From: Alphaproteobacteria bacterium
GTDB taxonomy: Bacteria > Pseudomonadota > Alphaproteobacteria > Rhodobacterales > Rhodobacteraceae
Reading direction: 5' to 3'
Length of the DNA stretch: 55,865 bases
NCBI GenBank assembly: GCA_003331935.1
Contig: QOQE01000012.1
Span: forward strand, 1-55,865
This document shows positions 21,605-31,834 of this stretch, piece after piece; the stretch's first letter is position 1, and the number at the start of each line of letters is the position of its first letter. The notes under the pieces are model-generated. The model worked only from the letters and a program-made list of their open reading frames with translations, did not search any database and was not told the origin of the DNA. Made by a program: the position numbers and the translations under genes.

Positions 21605-22243
21605 ATGGAATATAAAACTAAATTAGAATCACATAAAAACATTTTGGATGCAATTCCTGAAGGCGAAAGTATTCTGTGGAATGGAAAACCCTCTTTTTGG
21701 GGGTTTTCTTGGTATTTTTTTGGTTTAAAGCTTTTAGCTTTCTATTTGATAATACTCTCAGTCGTGTTTGCTGCGAGATTGACGGTGACTGATTTCTATA
21801 CAGCTTTTGCAGTTGATTTCCTACCCTTTCTTTCAAGCGGTATTTTAGCTTCATTTATACTCATGGTTCTCGCCGGAATACAATCTCAAAGTTCTGTATA
21901 TATTATCACCGAAAATAGAGTAATAATTAAAAGTGGTGCTGCTTTATCTTTTTTAATTTCTATCCCGTTTAAAAAAATAAAAGCAATTAATTTGCAAAAA
22001 CGTAAAGGATCTTTAGGAACGATTTCTTTTGAATTAAGTTCGGGAAAAAGGATTCCCTACATTTCATGTTGGCCAAGTGTACGGCCTTGGAAACTCAAAA
22101 ATACTGAGCCTGCTTTTTCTTGTATAGAAAATGTAGATGAGGTTGCTACCATTTTGAGAAAGTCTGTAATGGCGGGGAGTATAAGTCTTCAGACGCCCTC
22201 AAGCAATTCAGATTTCAAGGCGCAAATAGAGCAAGGAGTGTAG
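21605..22243 (+). CDS. puhB: Photosynthetic complex assembly protein PuhB
   Basis: This 212-residue membrane protein has two hydrophobic segments near residues 36-55 and 66-92 and PH-like (bPH2) beta-strand regions, including IPEGESILWNGKPS near the start and VYIITENRVIIKSG. PuhB is needed for reaction-centre assembly in Rhodobacter. Its stop TAG directly abuts the puhC ATG. Recognised from position and the WNGKPSFWGF motif. Confidence 0.9.
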   Translation: MEYKTKLESHKNILDAIPEGESILWNGKPSFWGFSWYFFGLKLLAFYLIILSVVFAARLTVTDFYTAFAVDFLPFLSSGILASFILMVLAGIQSQSSVYIITENRVIIKSGAALSFLISIPFKKIKAINLQKRKGSLGTISFELSSGKRIPYISCWPSVRPWKLKNTEPAFSCIENVDEVATILRKSVMAGSISLQTPSSNSDFKAQIEQGV

Positions 22244-22696
22244 ATGCGAGATACGACAAAGCATAGAAAGGATGATTTGGTGCCAAAAGGATTTCTATAT
22301 GCCGTCTCTATTATGGTTGTGTTGTCCTTATTGGTTGTATTCTCAGCATCTTTATTTCCAGGAAATAAACTCGATGCTATTGAGAAGATAGAAATTTTGC
22401 AGAAAGCAAATTTGAAATTGGCAAAGTTAAGCAATGGGTCAGTATCAATTATAAATTTAGAAAATGAAGAACTGCTAAATTCAAATGACGGAAAGAGTGG
22501 ATTTTTATCCGTAATTATGACTGGATTAGAGTATAATAGGAAAAAAATAGGACTTGAGTTGTTAGACTCTTATCAGATCGAAATCATTAAGTTTGCTTCT
22601 GGTAAAATATCTCTAGAGGATAGCAAAGCAAGTTGGAGTTTAAATGTAACGAGTTTTGGTAGTAAAAATAGTGAGCTGTTTGTATCAATTTTTTAA
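22244..22696 (+). CDS. puhC: Photosynthetic complex assembly protein PuhC
   Basis: This 150-residue protein has one N-terminal membrane anchor at about 20-40 (AVSIMVVLSLLVVFSASLF) and a periplasmic domain rich in beta strands. The motif GFLSVIMTGLEYNRKKIG is characteristic of PuhC, an RC-LH1 assembly factor. The ATG immediately follows the puhB stop with no gap, so coupling is likely. Assignment relies on synteny plus topology. Confidence 0.88.
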   Translation: MRDTTKHRKDDLVPKGFLYAVSIMVVLSLLVVFSASLFPGNKLDAIEKIEILQKANLKLAKLSNGSVSIINLENEELLNSNDGKSGFLSVIMTGLEYNRKKIGLELLDSYQIEIIKFASGKISLEDSKASWSLNVTSFGSKNSELFVSIF

Positions 22697-22706
22697 AGGG
22701 GGAAAA

Positions 22707-23003
22707 ATGAGTTTTTTAAAAAAAAGAAGAGATAGTGCGCCATGCACAATCGAAGTATCAAATACCTTTGAGTCTTTGCATGCTCATGTAAGATTTAATA
22801 ATGGAGCGATAGTGAATCCAGGAGATGAGGTAATCGTCCACGGTGAACCTGTAAAAGCACTCTACGGAGAGGTAATTACGGAAGATAGAGAGGCTACAAT
22901 TGTAAGAGCAACGCCACTGGAAAGGCTTTGGACTAGAATTATTGGCAAATTAGAATTTATGGAAATCTGTGAGTTTTCGTTTTCTGAGGAGGTTTCTCTA
23001 TGA
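22707..23003 (+). CDS. Conserved small photosynthesis-cluster protein between puhC and acsF
   Basis: A 98-residue soluble protein starting at ATG 22707 behind a clear AAAGGGGG ribosome binding site. An in-frame start 51 nt earlier inside puhC is rejected. The sequence contains PCTIEVSNTFESLHAHVRFNNG, then PGDEVIVHGEP and RATPLERLWTRIIGKLEF, suggesting a small beta-barrel-like fold. A gene at this place occurs in many Proteobacterial puh operons, but I know no established biochemical function. The stop overlaps acsF (ATGA), so it is probably made with the cyclase and could assist it; that is inference. Confidence 0.85.
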   Translation: MSFLKKRRDSAPCTIEVSNTFESLHAHVRFNNGAIVNPGDEVIVHGEPVKALYGEVITEDREATIVRATPLERLWTRIIGKLEFMEICEFSFSEEVSL

Positions 23004-24055
23004 ATACTATAATTGATGACAATACAACCGATATGGCGATGGAGGAAACTCTTATAAGTCCTAGGTTTTACACAACAAATTATAAAGAATTGGACAAAGT
23101 CGATATTTCATCGATTAGACATGAATGGGATCAATTGATAGAAGAAATGCGATCGGATCCAAATAAAACACATTTCAAGAAAACGTCAGCATGGGATGAT
23201 TTTGATTTTGAAGATTTAGAGCCAGGTCTAAGGAAAGAGTTTATCGATTTTTTGGTCAGCTCCCTAACGTCAGAGTTTTCAGGCTGTGTTCTTTATAAGG
23301 AGATGAAAAGACAGGGAACTAACGTAGATATTTGTGAACTGTTTGCTATGATGGCTAGAGACGAGGCGAGGCATGCTGGCTTCATAAACGACGCTTTACG
23401 AGAAGCAAATATTGCAGTGAACTTAGGCTTCTTAACAAGAAAAAAGAAATATACATACTTTGCTCCAAAATTTATCTACTACGCGACTTACCTCTCTGAA
23501 AAGATAGGATATGCGAGATACATAACCATTTATCGTCATTTAGAAAAGAACCCAGATGCTCGGTTTCATCCAATATTCAAATGGTTTGAAAAATGGTGCA
23601 ATGACGAATTCAGACATGGAGAAGCTTTTGCGTTACTAATGCGATCCGATCCCAAGCTAACAGCAGGGATTAATGTCTATTGGATCAAATTCTTTTTAGT
23701 TGCTGTTTACGCTACAATGTATGTCAGGGATCATGCTAGACCAGAGTTCCACAAAGCTTTGGGGGTGGATATTGATTGGTATGACGACCGTGTCTTGAGA
23801 ATGACTACTGAAATTTCAAGACAAGTATTCCCTATTGAGATCGATCATGATAACCCGAAATGGATGATTGGATTAAAGAGGGTAAAAAAAGCTATGTTAG
23901 CCTATGGAACTGCAAAGCAGTCCAAGAGTTTTCTTGGAGCACTCAAGCGACCTTTTGCTGCATTAAACTTGGGTTTAGCTTTTGTCAGATTATACGCTAT
24001 TCCTGCAAAGAAAAACGCTGTACCTGAAACTAGCAGACTACAGCCGAGTTACTGA
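23000..24055 (+). CDS. acsF: Oxygen-dependent Mg-protoporphyrin IX monomethyl ester cyclase AcsF
   Basis: This 351-residue diiron protein forms the fifth ring (E) of chlorophyll using O2. Ferritin-like ligands are visible: Glu92 and Glu101 region, Glu122-x-x-His125 (DEARH) and Glu203-x-x-His206 (DEFRH). The N-terminal RFYTTNYKELD is family-typical. It overlaps the preceding small gene by 4 nt. The presence of AcsF and the absence of bchE from the usual place indicate that the cyclase step requires oxygen here. Confidence 0.96.
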   Translation: MNTIIDDNTTDMAMEETLISPRFYTTNYKELDKVDISSIRHEWDQLIEEMRSDPNKTHFKKTSAWDDFDFEDLEPGLRKEFIDFLVSSLTSEFSGCVLYKEMKRQGTNVDICELFAMMARDEARHAGFINDALREANIAVNLGFLTRKKKYTYFAPKFIYYATYLSEKIGYARYITIYRHLEKNPDARFHPIFKWFEKWCNDEFRHGEAFALLMRSDPKLTAGINVYWIKFFLVAVYATMYVRDHARPEFHKALGVDIDWYDDRVLRMTTEISRQVFPIEIDHDNPKWMIGLKRVKKAMLAYGTAKQSKSFLGALKRPFAALNLGLAFVRLYAIPAKKNAVPETSRLQPSY

Positions 24056-24071
24056 AAAAAGAAAGAAGTTT

Positions 24072-24920
24072 ATGAGCTCAATAGTCAGTATATTTCTTGT
24101 TTTATTTTTATGGTGGTTTTTAACTGGCATAATTTTGTATATAGCAAAACGACTAGATTTTGGTGATAGTAAGACACGTTTCACGGTAGTTTTAGTTACT
24201 TTGCCACTGTTCTTTTGTGCATGGTACTTCTATTTCAATTGCTTGGATGGCATGAGTTACTCGGAGATTTTTTGTTCCTTTTTGGCTAGCTTGTTTATCT
24301 GGGGGTGGGTTGAACTAACCTTTCTAACAGGTGTTGTTGCGGGCATTCCTCTTTTAGAAAAGCAGGAAATAGATCGGGATACAGAACGAGAGCGGTTTAT
24401 TAATGGCTTCCGATCAATAGCACTGAATGAATGTTTTCTGCTTTCCTGTTTGTTTATTATGACCGTTCTCTCTATTGGTGCAGAAAATAATTTTGGATTA
24501 ACTACATTCTTGATACTTTACGTTGCTAGAGTTTCGGCCAAGCTCAATCTTTTTTTTGGTGTACCCTATATTAATCTACATTTTTTAACTGCCCCGTTAA
24601 AGCATATCGCGACATTTTGCAGAGTTGCGCCTATCGGTTTTTTCTTTATCTCTTCTACTATAACGTTATGTCTTACGTTTTTATTTTTAGCAGGATTCAC
24701 GTATGCTTCAGATCCCATGTCAGATATTCAATTTGGATATTTATTGTTGAGTACCCTTGCAGGATTGGCAGTACTTGAACATTTATTTATGGCACTACCT
24801 ATTAAAGATGCCACCCTTTGGAACTGGATGCTACCAAACATTAGAAAGTCAAAAGAAGTAATTACGACTGTAGAAACAAAATCAAATTTTCCTAAGGAGA
24901 GTAAAAATGAATTACGATAG
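24072..24920 (+). CDS. puhE: Photosynthetic complex assembly protein PuhE
   Basis: This is a 282-residue integral membrane protein with about seven hydrophobic segments. It starts [19 protein letters not shown] and carries the [18 protein letters not shown] motif typical of the DUF3623/PuhE family. An in-frame ATG at 23982 would overlap acsF by 74 nt and is not preferred; ATG 24072 follows GAAAGAAG. The stop lies 14 nt inside hemA. PuhE affects RC-LH1 assembly and bacteriochlorophyll level in Rhodobacter. Confidence 0.88.
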   Translation: MSSIVSIFLVLFLWWFLTGIILYIAKRLDFGDSKTRFTVVLVTLPLFFCAWYFYFNCLDGMSYSEIFCSFLASLFIWGWVELTFLTGVVAGIPLLEKQEIDRDTERERFINGFRSIALNECFLLSCLFIMTVLSIGAENNFGLTTFLILYVARVSAKLNLFFGVPYINLHFLTAPLKHIATFCRVAPIGFFFISSTITLCLTFLFLAGFTYASDPMSDIQFGYLLLSTLAGLAVLEHLFMALPIKDATLWNWMLPNIRKSKEVITTVETKSNFPKESKNELR

Positions 24921-26121
24921 AATTTTTCAGGAAAGGCTTGAAAGATTAAAAAAAGAGGGAAATTACAGGGTTTTTGCCGATCTTGAGAGATATAAAGGAT
25001 CCTTCCCTCGAGCAAAAAATTACATTGGAAATAAAGAACGGGATGTAATTGTCTGGTGTTCAAATGACTACCTAGGAATGGGTCAGAATAAAGAAGTTAT
25101 TACCGCGATGCATGATGCGTTGGAACAGTGTGGTGCGGGCGCTGGTGGAACAAGAAATATCTCAGGGACAAATCATTATCATGTGTTGCTTGAACAGGAG
25201 CTCGCAGATTTACACAGAAAAGAGTCAGCCTTACTATTCACTTCGGGCTATGTTTCTAACTGGGCTTCACTTTCAGTCCTAGGGGCTAATTTGGAGAATT
25301 GCGTAATCTTGTCGGATGAATTAAATCATGCATCGATGATCGAAGGGGTCCGTCATTCCCGAGCGAAGAAAGTCATTTGGAAGCATAATGACGTCGCTGA
25401 TCTCAGAAATCATCTTAGAAACCTGGATCCCTCTGTCCCCAAAATTATTGCTTTTGAATCTGTTTATTCAATGGATGGAGATATATCACCCATTTCGGAT
25501 ATATGCGATGTGGCTGACGAATTTGGTGCGCTAACATATTTAGATGAAGTGCACGCTGTAGGTCTATACGGCAAGAGAGGAGGAGGCGTCTCTGAAAGAG
25601 ATGGGGTTGCTGAAAGAATATCAATAATAGAAGGAACTCTAGGAAAGGCATTTGGTGTTCTAGGTGGTTATATTACTGGATCAAAAGAGGTTTGCGATTT
25701 TGTTAGATCTTTCTCAAGTGGATTCATATTTACAACTGCGCTCCCACCATCAATCGCTGCCGGTGCACTTGCCTCAATAAAGCATCTAAAATCTTCTGAA
25801 ATAGAGCGAGCAGATCAGAAACGTAAAGTAAGATATTTGAGAGAAAAGCTTGATCAGCATAATATTCCACACCTGCATAATCCTAGCCATATCGTTCCTG
25901 TTATGATTAAAGATCCTGTTAAGTGTAAGATGATTAGCGATATTTTATTAGAAAATTATGGAATTTATGTGCAACCCATTAACTATCCAACGGTTCCTAA
26001 AGGGACGGAAAGGTTGAGGATAACGCCATCGCCCGTTCACTCATTTTCAGATATAGATTCTCTGGTAAATGCTATGAATGAGCTATGGAGCCAATGCGCC
26101 CTTTCACGCGTTGTAGCGTAA
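24907..26121 (+). CDS. hemA: 5-aminolevulinate synthase
   Basis: This 404-residue PLP enzyme joins glycine and succinyl-CoA to form 5-aminolevulinate, the first tetrapyrrole precursor in Alphaproteobacteria. Lys247 in EGTLGKAFG binds [15 protein letters not shown] and the NDYLGMG and [10 protein letters not shown] motifs are family signatures. The start overlaps the puhE end by 14 nt with AAGGAG just upstream. Location at the end of the superoperon ties precursor supply to the PpsR-controlled bchF promoter. No terminator is obvious before the convergent helicase gene 28 nt later. Confidence 0.95.
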   Translation: MNYDRIFQERLERLKKEGNYRVFADLERYKGSFPRAKNYIGNKERDVIVWCSNDYLGMGQNKEVITAMHDALEQCGAGAGGTRNISGTNHYHVLLEQELADLHRKESALLFTSGYVSNWASLSVLGANLENCVILSDELNHASMIEGVRHSRAKKVIWKHNDVADLRNHLRNLDPSVPKIIAFESVYSMDGDISPISDICDVADEFGALTYLDEVHAVGLYGKRGGGVSERDGVAERISIIEGTLGKAFGVLGGYITGSKEVCDFVRSFSSGFIFTTALPPSIAAGALASIKHLKSSEIERADQKRKVRYLREKLDQHNIPHLHNPSHIVPVMIKDPVKCKMISDILLENYGIYVQPINYPTVPKGTERLRITPSPVHSFSDIDSLVNAMNELWSQCALSRVVA

Positions 26122-26149
26122 TTAGGCTAATTTTTAGAGGGATCACTCG

Positions 26150-28375
26150 TTATAATTCTTTTTCATTTGTAAGAAAGGCTGTTTTAATATTTTTTCTATC
26201 TGCCTTTTCAAAATCAACGAGTGCCTTATCATTTTCTAACTCAGAGATAATTCCATAACCAAATTTTTCATGAAATACTCGATCTCCAATACTAAATGTT
26301 TTGGTCACATGGGGAGAGTTATTGAAAAATGGGGATGGATTATTGGTCAAATTACTTTGAAGTCTACTCCAACCGGGTGATCTGTAAAATGACGATTCCT
26401 GTTCAAGAAAACTTGATTGATTAATGGCATTGGAAGACTGAAATCCGGAGGGCGTCAAATCTTGAATAAATTGGTTAGGTAATTCTTTTATAAATCTACT
26501 TTCAAGATTAAAGTTGAAATCACCAAATTTATATCTACTTTCAGCTGAACTAATCGTGCATGCAAGTTTTGCTCGAGTTATCCCTACATAAGCTAACCTT
26601 CGTTCTTCCTCTAACCCAATTTGACCATTATCATCTAATGACTTTTTATTAGGGAAAGTTTCTTCCTCCCAGCCTGGTAGATATACCTGTTTAAACTCAA
26701 GGCCTTTGGATGCATGTAGGGTCATTAAAGAGATTTTGTCAGGGTTTCGGTCAATCTGATTTTCCATGACTAATGACACATGATCTAGAAAACTTTGGAG
26801 ATCAGAAAAATCACTCAAGCTTGATACCAACTCTTTCAGGTTTTCTAACCTGCCTTCTGCCTCTGGTGTTTGCTCGTTTTGAAGCATATCGGTGTATCCA
26901 GACTCATCTAAGACTTGTTCAACAAGATCAACATGGTTTTTCTCACTGGAGAAACCCACATCACGCCATATCTCTAACATATCAAGAAAGCGGCCTAAGT
27001 TTTCTTGTATTTTCTTACTAAGCAAGTTGAACTTTAACGCATGACGTGTAGCATCTAATAAGCTGTAATTGTTTTCTCTAGCAATATTATGCAATTGTTG
27101 TAGAGACTTTTCTCCTATACCTCTTTTTGGAACATTTATTATTCTCTCCAACGCCAAACTGTCGGTGTCCGAGTTTATTATTCTTAGGTATGCAACGGCA
27201 TCTTTAATTTCTTGCCTATCAAAAAACCGAGTGCCACCTATTATAATGTGTGGAATATCTCTCCTAAGGAGCAAATCTTCAAAATCTCTAAATTGCCATG
27301 TGGCTCTAAACAATATAGCGATATCGGAAAACTTTAAATTTTCGGATCTTACTTGATTATGAATATCATCACATATCCAAGACACTTCATCTTTACCGTC
27401 AATATGTTTTATTAATTTTACTTTATCCCCGATATTTGAGTCGGTCCAAAGGGTCTTCCCTAATCTTCCTTGATTGCTCTCGATTAGTCCACTTGCTGCC
27501 CCAAGAATATTGGAAGTCGATCGATAATTTTGTTCTAGTCTGATAACGGTAGCGCCTGGAAAGTCTTTGTCGAATTTTAAAATGTTGCCTATTTCAGCGC
27601 CTCTCCAACCATAAATAGACTGATCATCATCACCCACACAGCAAATATTTTTACTTCCCTGGGCTAATAATCTAAGAAGAAGATATTGAGCCATATTGGT
27701 GTCCTGGTACTCATCCACGAGGATATATTTAAATAAATTGTGATAATTTAATAAGAGAGAATTGTCTGCTTTGAGTATTTCTATGACATGAAGTATCAAG
27801 TCACCAAAATCAACGGCATTTAGTGTTTGTAAACGAGACTGATAAATAGCATAAAGCTTCTTCGCTTTTCCATCGAATTGCAGATCGTCTTCTGGAATGT
27901 TTTGATATGTTAAAGCCTTATTTTTCCATTGATCGATAATGTAAGCGAGCAATCGGGGGGGCCATTTTTTTTCATCAATTGCTTCAAGTTTAATTACCTG
28001 TCGCAATAAACGAATTTGGTCATCCGTATTGATGATAGTAAAATTTGAATTTAGCTGTACCTTTTCAGCGTGTCGTCGTAGAATTTTCACGCATATAGAG
28101 TGGAAAGTACCTATCCATTTGAGACCCTCTGAAAGATTGCCAATATGTTCCTCAATCCGGAATTTCATTTCATTCGCAGCTTTATTCGTAAAAGTAACGG
28201 CAAGTATGCTGTGTGACCGGACATTTAGACTTTTAATCAGATATGCTACTCTGGCAGTTAGGGCCTTTGTTTTTCCTGTTCCAGCGCCTGCTAAAACTAG
28301 CACTGGTCCTTCGGTCTGACGAACCGCCTTCTCTTGCTCACTATTGAGATCACCTAGATATGAAATGTCTACCAT
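26150..28375 (-). CDS. UvrD/PcrA-type DNA helicase
   Basis: A 741-residue superfamily 1 3'-5' helicase for excision and mismatch repair. The N-terminal Q motif LNSEQEKAV, Walker A AGAGTGKT, DEYQDTN (motif II), LEQNYRST (motif IV) and TLHASKGLE (motif V) are in order. The C-terminus has a Tudor-like tail with GDRVFHEKFGYG, which contacts RNA polymerase in PcrA. The Met at 28375 aligns best with family starts; an in-frame ATG eight codons upstream (28399) is possible. It is convergent with hemA and marks the right border of the photosynthesis cluster. Confidence 0.92.
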   Translation of the reverse strand: MVDISYLGDLNSEQEKAVRQTEGPVLVLAGAGTGKTKALTARVAYLIKSLNVRSHSILAVTFTNKAANEMKFRIEEHIGNLSEGLKWIGTFHSICVKILRRHAEKVQLNSNFTIINTDDQIRLLRQVIKLEAIDEKKWPPRLLAYIIDQWKNKALTYQNIPEDDLQFDGKAKKLYAIYQSRLQTLNAVDFGDLILHVIEILKADNSLLLNYHNLFKYILVDEYQDTNMAQYLLLRLLAQGSKNICCVGDDDQSIYGWRGAEIGNILKFDKDFPGATVIRLEQNYRSTSNILGAASGLIESNQGRLGKTLWTDSNIGDKVKLIKHIDGKDEVSWICDDIHNQVRSENLKFSDIAILFRATWQFRDFEDLLLRRDIPHIIIGGTRFFDRQEIKDAVAYLRIINSDTDSLALERIINVPKRGIGEKSLQQLHNIARENNYSLLDATRHALKFNLLSKKIQENLGRFLDMLEIWRDVGFSSEKNHVDLVEQVLDESGYTDMLQNEQTPEAEGRLENLKELVSSLSDFSDLQSFLDHVSLVMENQIDRNPDKISLMTLHASKGLEFKQVYLPGWEEETFPNKKSLDDNGQIGLEEERRLAYVGITRAKLACTISSAESRYKFGDFNFNLESRFIKELPNQFIQDLTPSGFQSSNAINQSSFLEQESSFYRSPGWSRLQSNLTNNPSPFFNNSPHVTKTFSIGDRVFHEKFGYGIISELENDKALVDFEKADRKNIKTAFLTNEKEL

Positions 28376-28464
28376 GCTAATGTAATTAACAATCCTCAAT
28401 TACATAATCAAACGAAACTTTGATGATTACTCTTTTCCTAGAGTATACTTGATAATTATTTTAT

Positions 28465-28492
28465 TTGTTTTTCATTGTTTTACATGTATAAA
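28465..28492 (+). promoter_or_regulatory. Predicted tRNA-Gly promoter
   Basis: TTGTTT (28465-28470), a 16-nt spacer and TATAAA (28487-28492) place the start site about 3 nt before the tRNA. The -10 is good and the -35 is moderate. The region 28400-28502 between the helicase and the tRNA contains nothing else recognisable. Confidence 0.4.
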
Positions 28493-28502
28493 ACATTTTG
28501 AT

Positions 28503-28577
28503 GCGGGCGTAGCTCAGGGGTAGAGCGTTACCTTGCCAAGGTAAATGTCGTGAGTTCGAATCTCATCGCCCGCTCCA
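28503..28577 (+). tRNA. tRNA-Gly (GCC)
   Basis: All arms fold. The acceptor GCGGGCG pairs with CGCCCGC, the D arm is GCTC/GAGC, and the anticodon stem TTACC/GGTAA holds loop TTGCCAA with anticodon GCC at 28535-28537. The T arm is GTGAG/CTCAT (one G-T pair) with TTCGAAT. Discriminator T is followed by an encoded CCA at 28575-28577. It decodes GGC/GGU. Confidence 0.97.
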
Positions 28578-28727
28578 ATTTAATTAGCAATTCGATCTAT
28601 TTTTTTGCTAAGTCATAATCACTGACTTTTAGCATTTGACTTTCTTGTTGTTTTTTGTCTAAAAGAACCTATCTCCTAGCGATGCTGAGATATTTAAAAA
28701 TGAAATTATAAAACTCACGAGAACATT

Positions 28728-30290
28728 ATGATTATTGGTGCGTTAAAAGAAAATAAAAAAGATGAAAACCGTGTAGCCCTTACACCAGAAAGCGCTCAAC
28801 TTTTAGCTAAGTTAGGACATAAGTGCTTAATTGAGAAGGGTGCGGGCGTTGGAGCTGGGTTCACTGATGCCGAATATAAATCAGCTGGCGTAAAAGTGTT
28901 GGCATCTTTAGGAGATGTTATTAAAAACAGTGAGGCATTGATAAGGGTCAATCAACCTTCTTCTGCTGAAATAAAAAAATATAAGGCAGGGCAGATTCTC
29001 ATAACATTCATCTGGCCGGCACAAAACCCTCAACTTGTGAAGGAACTGAACAAGAAGAAGGTGACTGCTCTTTCTATGGATATGATTCCAAGGATCAGCA
29101 GAGCTCAAAAAATGGATGCCCTTTCATCTATGGCTAACATAGCTGGTTATAGAGCAGTTATAGAGGCTGCTAATAATTTTGGCCGATTTTTCACAGGCCA
29201 AATAACAGCTGCTGGCAGAGTGCCACCTGCAAAGGTACTCGTAATAGGAGCGGGAGTTGCTGGACTTGCAGCTATTGGAGCTGCCCAAGGCTTAGGCGCA
29301 GTTGTAAGAGCATTTGACGTAAGGCCAGAAGTCGCAGAACAAATTGAGTCCATGGGGGGCGAGTTTTTGTTTCTGGATTTTGATGAAAGCGGTTCAACCG
29401 AGGGAGGTTATGCGGCACCCTCAAGTCCTGAGTTCAGAAAAAAGCAATTAGAATGTTTCCGCGAGCAAGCTCCTGATATAGATATACTAATAACAACCGC
29501 TTTGATCCCTGGAAGGGATGCCCCAAAATTATGGTTAAAAGATATGGTAGCTAAGATGAAGCCGGGCTCAGTAATCGTCGATCTAGCAGCTGAAAAGGGC
29601 GGGAACTGTGATCTAACAAAGCCAGATAAAAAAATCGTAGCTAAAAATGGAGTGACAGTGATCGGTTATACAGACTTTCCGAGTAGGATGGCTAAGCAAT
29701 CATCATCTCTTTATGCAAATAATATTAGACATCTTTTTGATGACCTGACCCCAGAAAAAGATGGAAAAGTAGCCATTAATTTAGAGGACGACGTTATAAG
29801 AGGGGCTCTTGTGGCACATGATGGAAAAGTAATGTTTCCTCCTCCAGCTCCTAAGGTTAAAGCCGTATCAACCACAAAAAACAAAGAGGTATCGGATAGG
29901 ACCCCAGAGCAACTAAAAACAGAAGAAGCTAATGCGGTTAGAAAGGCCGGCGCTTTTCAAGTTGGGATGCTAATCCTAGGAGGTATGATTATAGGTCTTT
30001 TAGGCCAATATGCCCCACCGGCGTTTATGCAACATTTTATAGTTTTCGTATTATCTTGCTTTGTTGGTTTTCAGGTAATTTGGAATGTGAGTCATGCATT
30101 ACATACACCGCTGATGGCAGTGACTAATGCGATATCTGGAATAATTGTTGTGGGAGCACTGTTACAGGTAGGGTCGTCCAATCTAGTAGTGGAAGTACTT
30201 GCTAGTGTTTCAGTTTTGATTGCAACGATAAATATTGTGGGTGGGTTTCTTGTTACCAAGAGAATGCTCGCCATGTTTCAAAAAAGTTAA
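28728..30290 (+). CDS. pntA: NAD(P) transhydrogenase alpha subunit
   Basis: A 520-residue alpha chain of the proton-translocating transhydrogenase, which uses proton motive force to make NADPH from NADH. The NAD-binding domain dI (about 1-380) has the Rossmann motif [19 protein letters not shown] and DVRPEV and resembles alanine dehydrogenase. The C-terminal 100 residues contain about four membrane helices. The full E. coli-like fused form is present rather than split pntAA/pntAB. pntB follows after 11 nt. In a phototroph the enzyme would convert light-driven proton force into NADPH. Confidence 0.95.
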   Translation: MIIGALKENKKDENRVALTPESAQLLAKLGHKCLIEKGAGVGAGFTDAEYKSAGVKVLASLGDVIKNSEALIRVNQPSSAEIKKYKAGQILITFIWPAQNPQLVKELNKKKVTALSMDMIPRISRAQKMDALSSMANIAGYRAVIEAANNFGRFFTGQITAAGRVPPAKVLVIGAGVAGLAAIGAAQGLGAVVRAFDVRPEVAEQIESMGGEFLFLDFDESGSTEGGYAAPSSPEFRKKQLECFREQAPDIDILITTALIPGRDAPKLWLKDMVAKMKPGSVIVDLAAEKGGNCDLTKPDKKIVAKNGVTVIGYTDFPSRMAKQSSSLYANNIRHLFDDLTPEKDGKVAINLEDDVIRGALVAHDGKVMFPPPAPKVKAVSTTKNKEVSDRTPEQLKTEEANAVRKAGAFQVGMLILGGMIIGLLGQYAPPAFMQHFIVFVLSCFVGFQVIWNVSHALHTPLMAVTNAISGIIVVGALLQVGSSNLVVEVLASVSVLIATINIVGGFLVTKRMLAMFQKS

Positions 30291-30301
30291 GAGGTCCTCC
30301 T

Positions 30302-31702
30302 ATGCTAAGTACAGAGTTAGTAACTGCCGCGTATATCGGCTCAAGCGTACTGTTTATCCTTTCTTTAGGAGGGTTAAGTAATCAAGAAAAGGCTAAGAGA
30401 GGTGTATGGTTCGGCATTGTAGGAATGGCTATAGCTATTTTGGCTACTGTCTTGGGACCAGAAATGACCTTATCTCAGTATTTAATTCCAAGCCTTATTG
30501 TGGGCTCAATTATTGGGTTGATTGTTGCCCAGAGAGTTCAAATGACAGGCATGCCAGAATTAGTCGCCGCATTGCACTCTTTCGTTGGCTTAGCAGCCGT
30601 GTTTATCGGTTTAAACCAGGAAATCAATCCTATGAAATCTTATTTTGGCGCTGATAAGGTGATCCATGATACGGAGGTGTTTCTTGGGGTTTTTATTGGG
30701 GCTATTACTTTTACAGGATCTGTAGTTGCATATGGAAAGCTTGCCGGAAGTATCACCGGAAAAGCTGTTATTTTGCCGGGTCGGCACTTTCTAAATATAC
30801 TAATGGTAGTTGTATGTTTAGTTCTTGGTTGGATGTACCTGTATGATTTGGGCTGGACATACCTCGATCAAACAAGCATCTGGACATTGTTAGCGATGAC
30901 TTTAATCGCTTTTGTTATAGGAGCTCATCTGGTTTTGGCCATCGGTGGTGCTGATATGCCTGTTGTAGTATCGATGTTAAATAGCTACTCAGGATGGGCC
31001 GCTGCAGCCACTGGTTTTATGCTGGGGAACGACTTGCTTATTGTTACTGGAGCACTGGTCGGCTCCTCTGGAGCCATTCTCTCCTATATAATGTGTAAAG
31101 CGATGAACAGAAATTTTGTTTCCGTCATATTAGGAGGATGGGGAGGCGGTGGTGAACCATTAGCCGACATAGAGGGAGAAATGGTCGCTACTGATAATGA
31201 TTCTGTTGCCAGTATGCTCGAAAACGCAAAGGGGATTATTATCGTTCCCGGCTACGGCATGGCCGTTGCACAAGCCCAATCATCTATATCAGAGCTTACC
31301 AAGCGTCTTAGAAATAGAGGTAAAAACGTTAGATTTGCTATTCATCCTGTGGCTGGTAGGTTGCCTGGTCATATGAACGTTCTATTGGCTGAAGCGAAAG
31401 TGCCATACGACATCGTGCTTGAAATGGATGAAATAAATCAAGATTTCCCTGAAACAGATGTTGTAATAGTTATAGGTTCAAATGATATCGTTAACCCTGC
31501 AGCTCAAGACGACCCTAACAGCCCCATCGCTGGAATGCCTGTTCTTGAAGTATGGAAGGCTAGGGATGTGATTATTTCAAAGCGTGGTAAAGGTACTGGC
31601 TATTCTGGGATTGAAAATCCACTATTTTATAAGGAAAATAGTAGAATGCTTTATGGAGATGCAAAAAAATCAGTGGACGAGTTGTTAACAAAAATTAGCT
31701 GA
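30302..31702 (+). CDS. pntB: NAD(P) transhydrogenase beta subunit
   Basis: This 466-residue beta chain has about nine membrane helices through residue 280, then the NADP(H)-binding domain dIII. dIII carries [28 protein letters not shown] and [16 protein letters not shown], all family signatures. It pairs with PntA in the inner membrane. Length and motifs are normal. The 132 bp after its stop hold no gene that I can support. Confidence 0.96.
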   Translation: MLSTELVTAAYIGSSVLFILSLGGLSNQEKAKRGVWFGIVGMAIAILATVLGPEMTLSQYLIPSLIVGSIIGLIVAQRVQMTGMPELVAALHSFVGLAAVFIGLNQEINPMKSYFGADKVIHDTEVFLGVFIGAITFTGSVVAYGKLAGSITGKAVILPGRHFLNILMVVVCLVLGWMYLYDLGWTYLDQTSIWTLLAMTLIAFVIGAHLVLAIGGADMPVVVSMLNSYSGWAAAATGFMLGNDLLIVTGALVGSSGAILSYIMCKAMNRNFVSVILGGWGGGGEPLADIEGEMVATDNDSVASMLENAKGIIIVPGYGMAVAQAQSSISELTKRLRNRGKNVRFAIHPVAGRLPGHMNVLLAEAKVPYDIVLEMDEINQDFPETDVVIVIGSNDIVNPAAQDDPNSPIAGMPVLEVWKARDVIISKRGKGTGYSGIENPLFYKENSRMLYGDAKKSVDELLTKIS

Positions 31703-31834
31703 TTGCTAAAATTAGTGCTAGCAGCCTCACTATTTATCTGTCTCTCGAACACAGGGGTATAGTTCTGCTGGGATTATGGTGGACATGGGTGGTGCATCAA
31801 ACTTTCGTCGTGTTCTACGTTAATCTATCTAGTT

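Noticed and set aside
28503-28577. tRNA-Gly as an integration site for a mobile element
   Set aside because: The tRNA is intact, with no partial copy, integrase or phage gene seen nearby.
28584-28611. TTAGCAA/TTGCTAA inverted repeat after tRNA-Gly as terminator
   Set aside because: The stem is AT-rich with a 14-nt loop and the T-run lies inside the loop and not after the stem.
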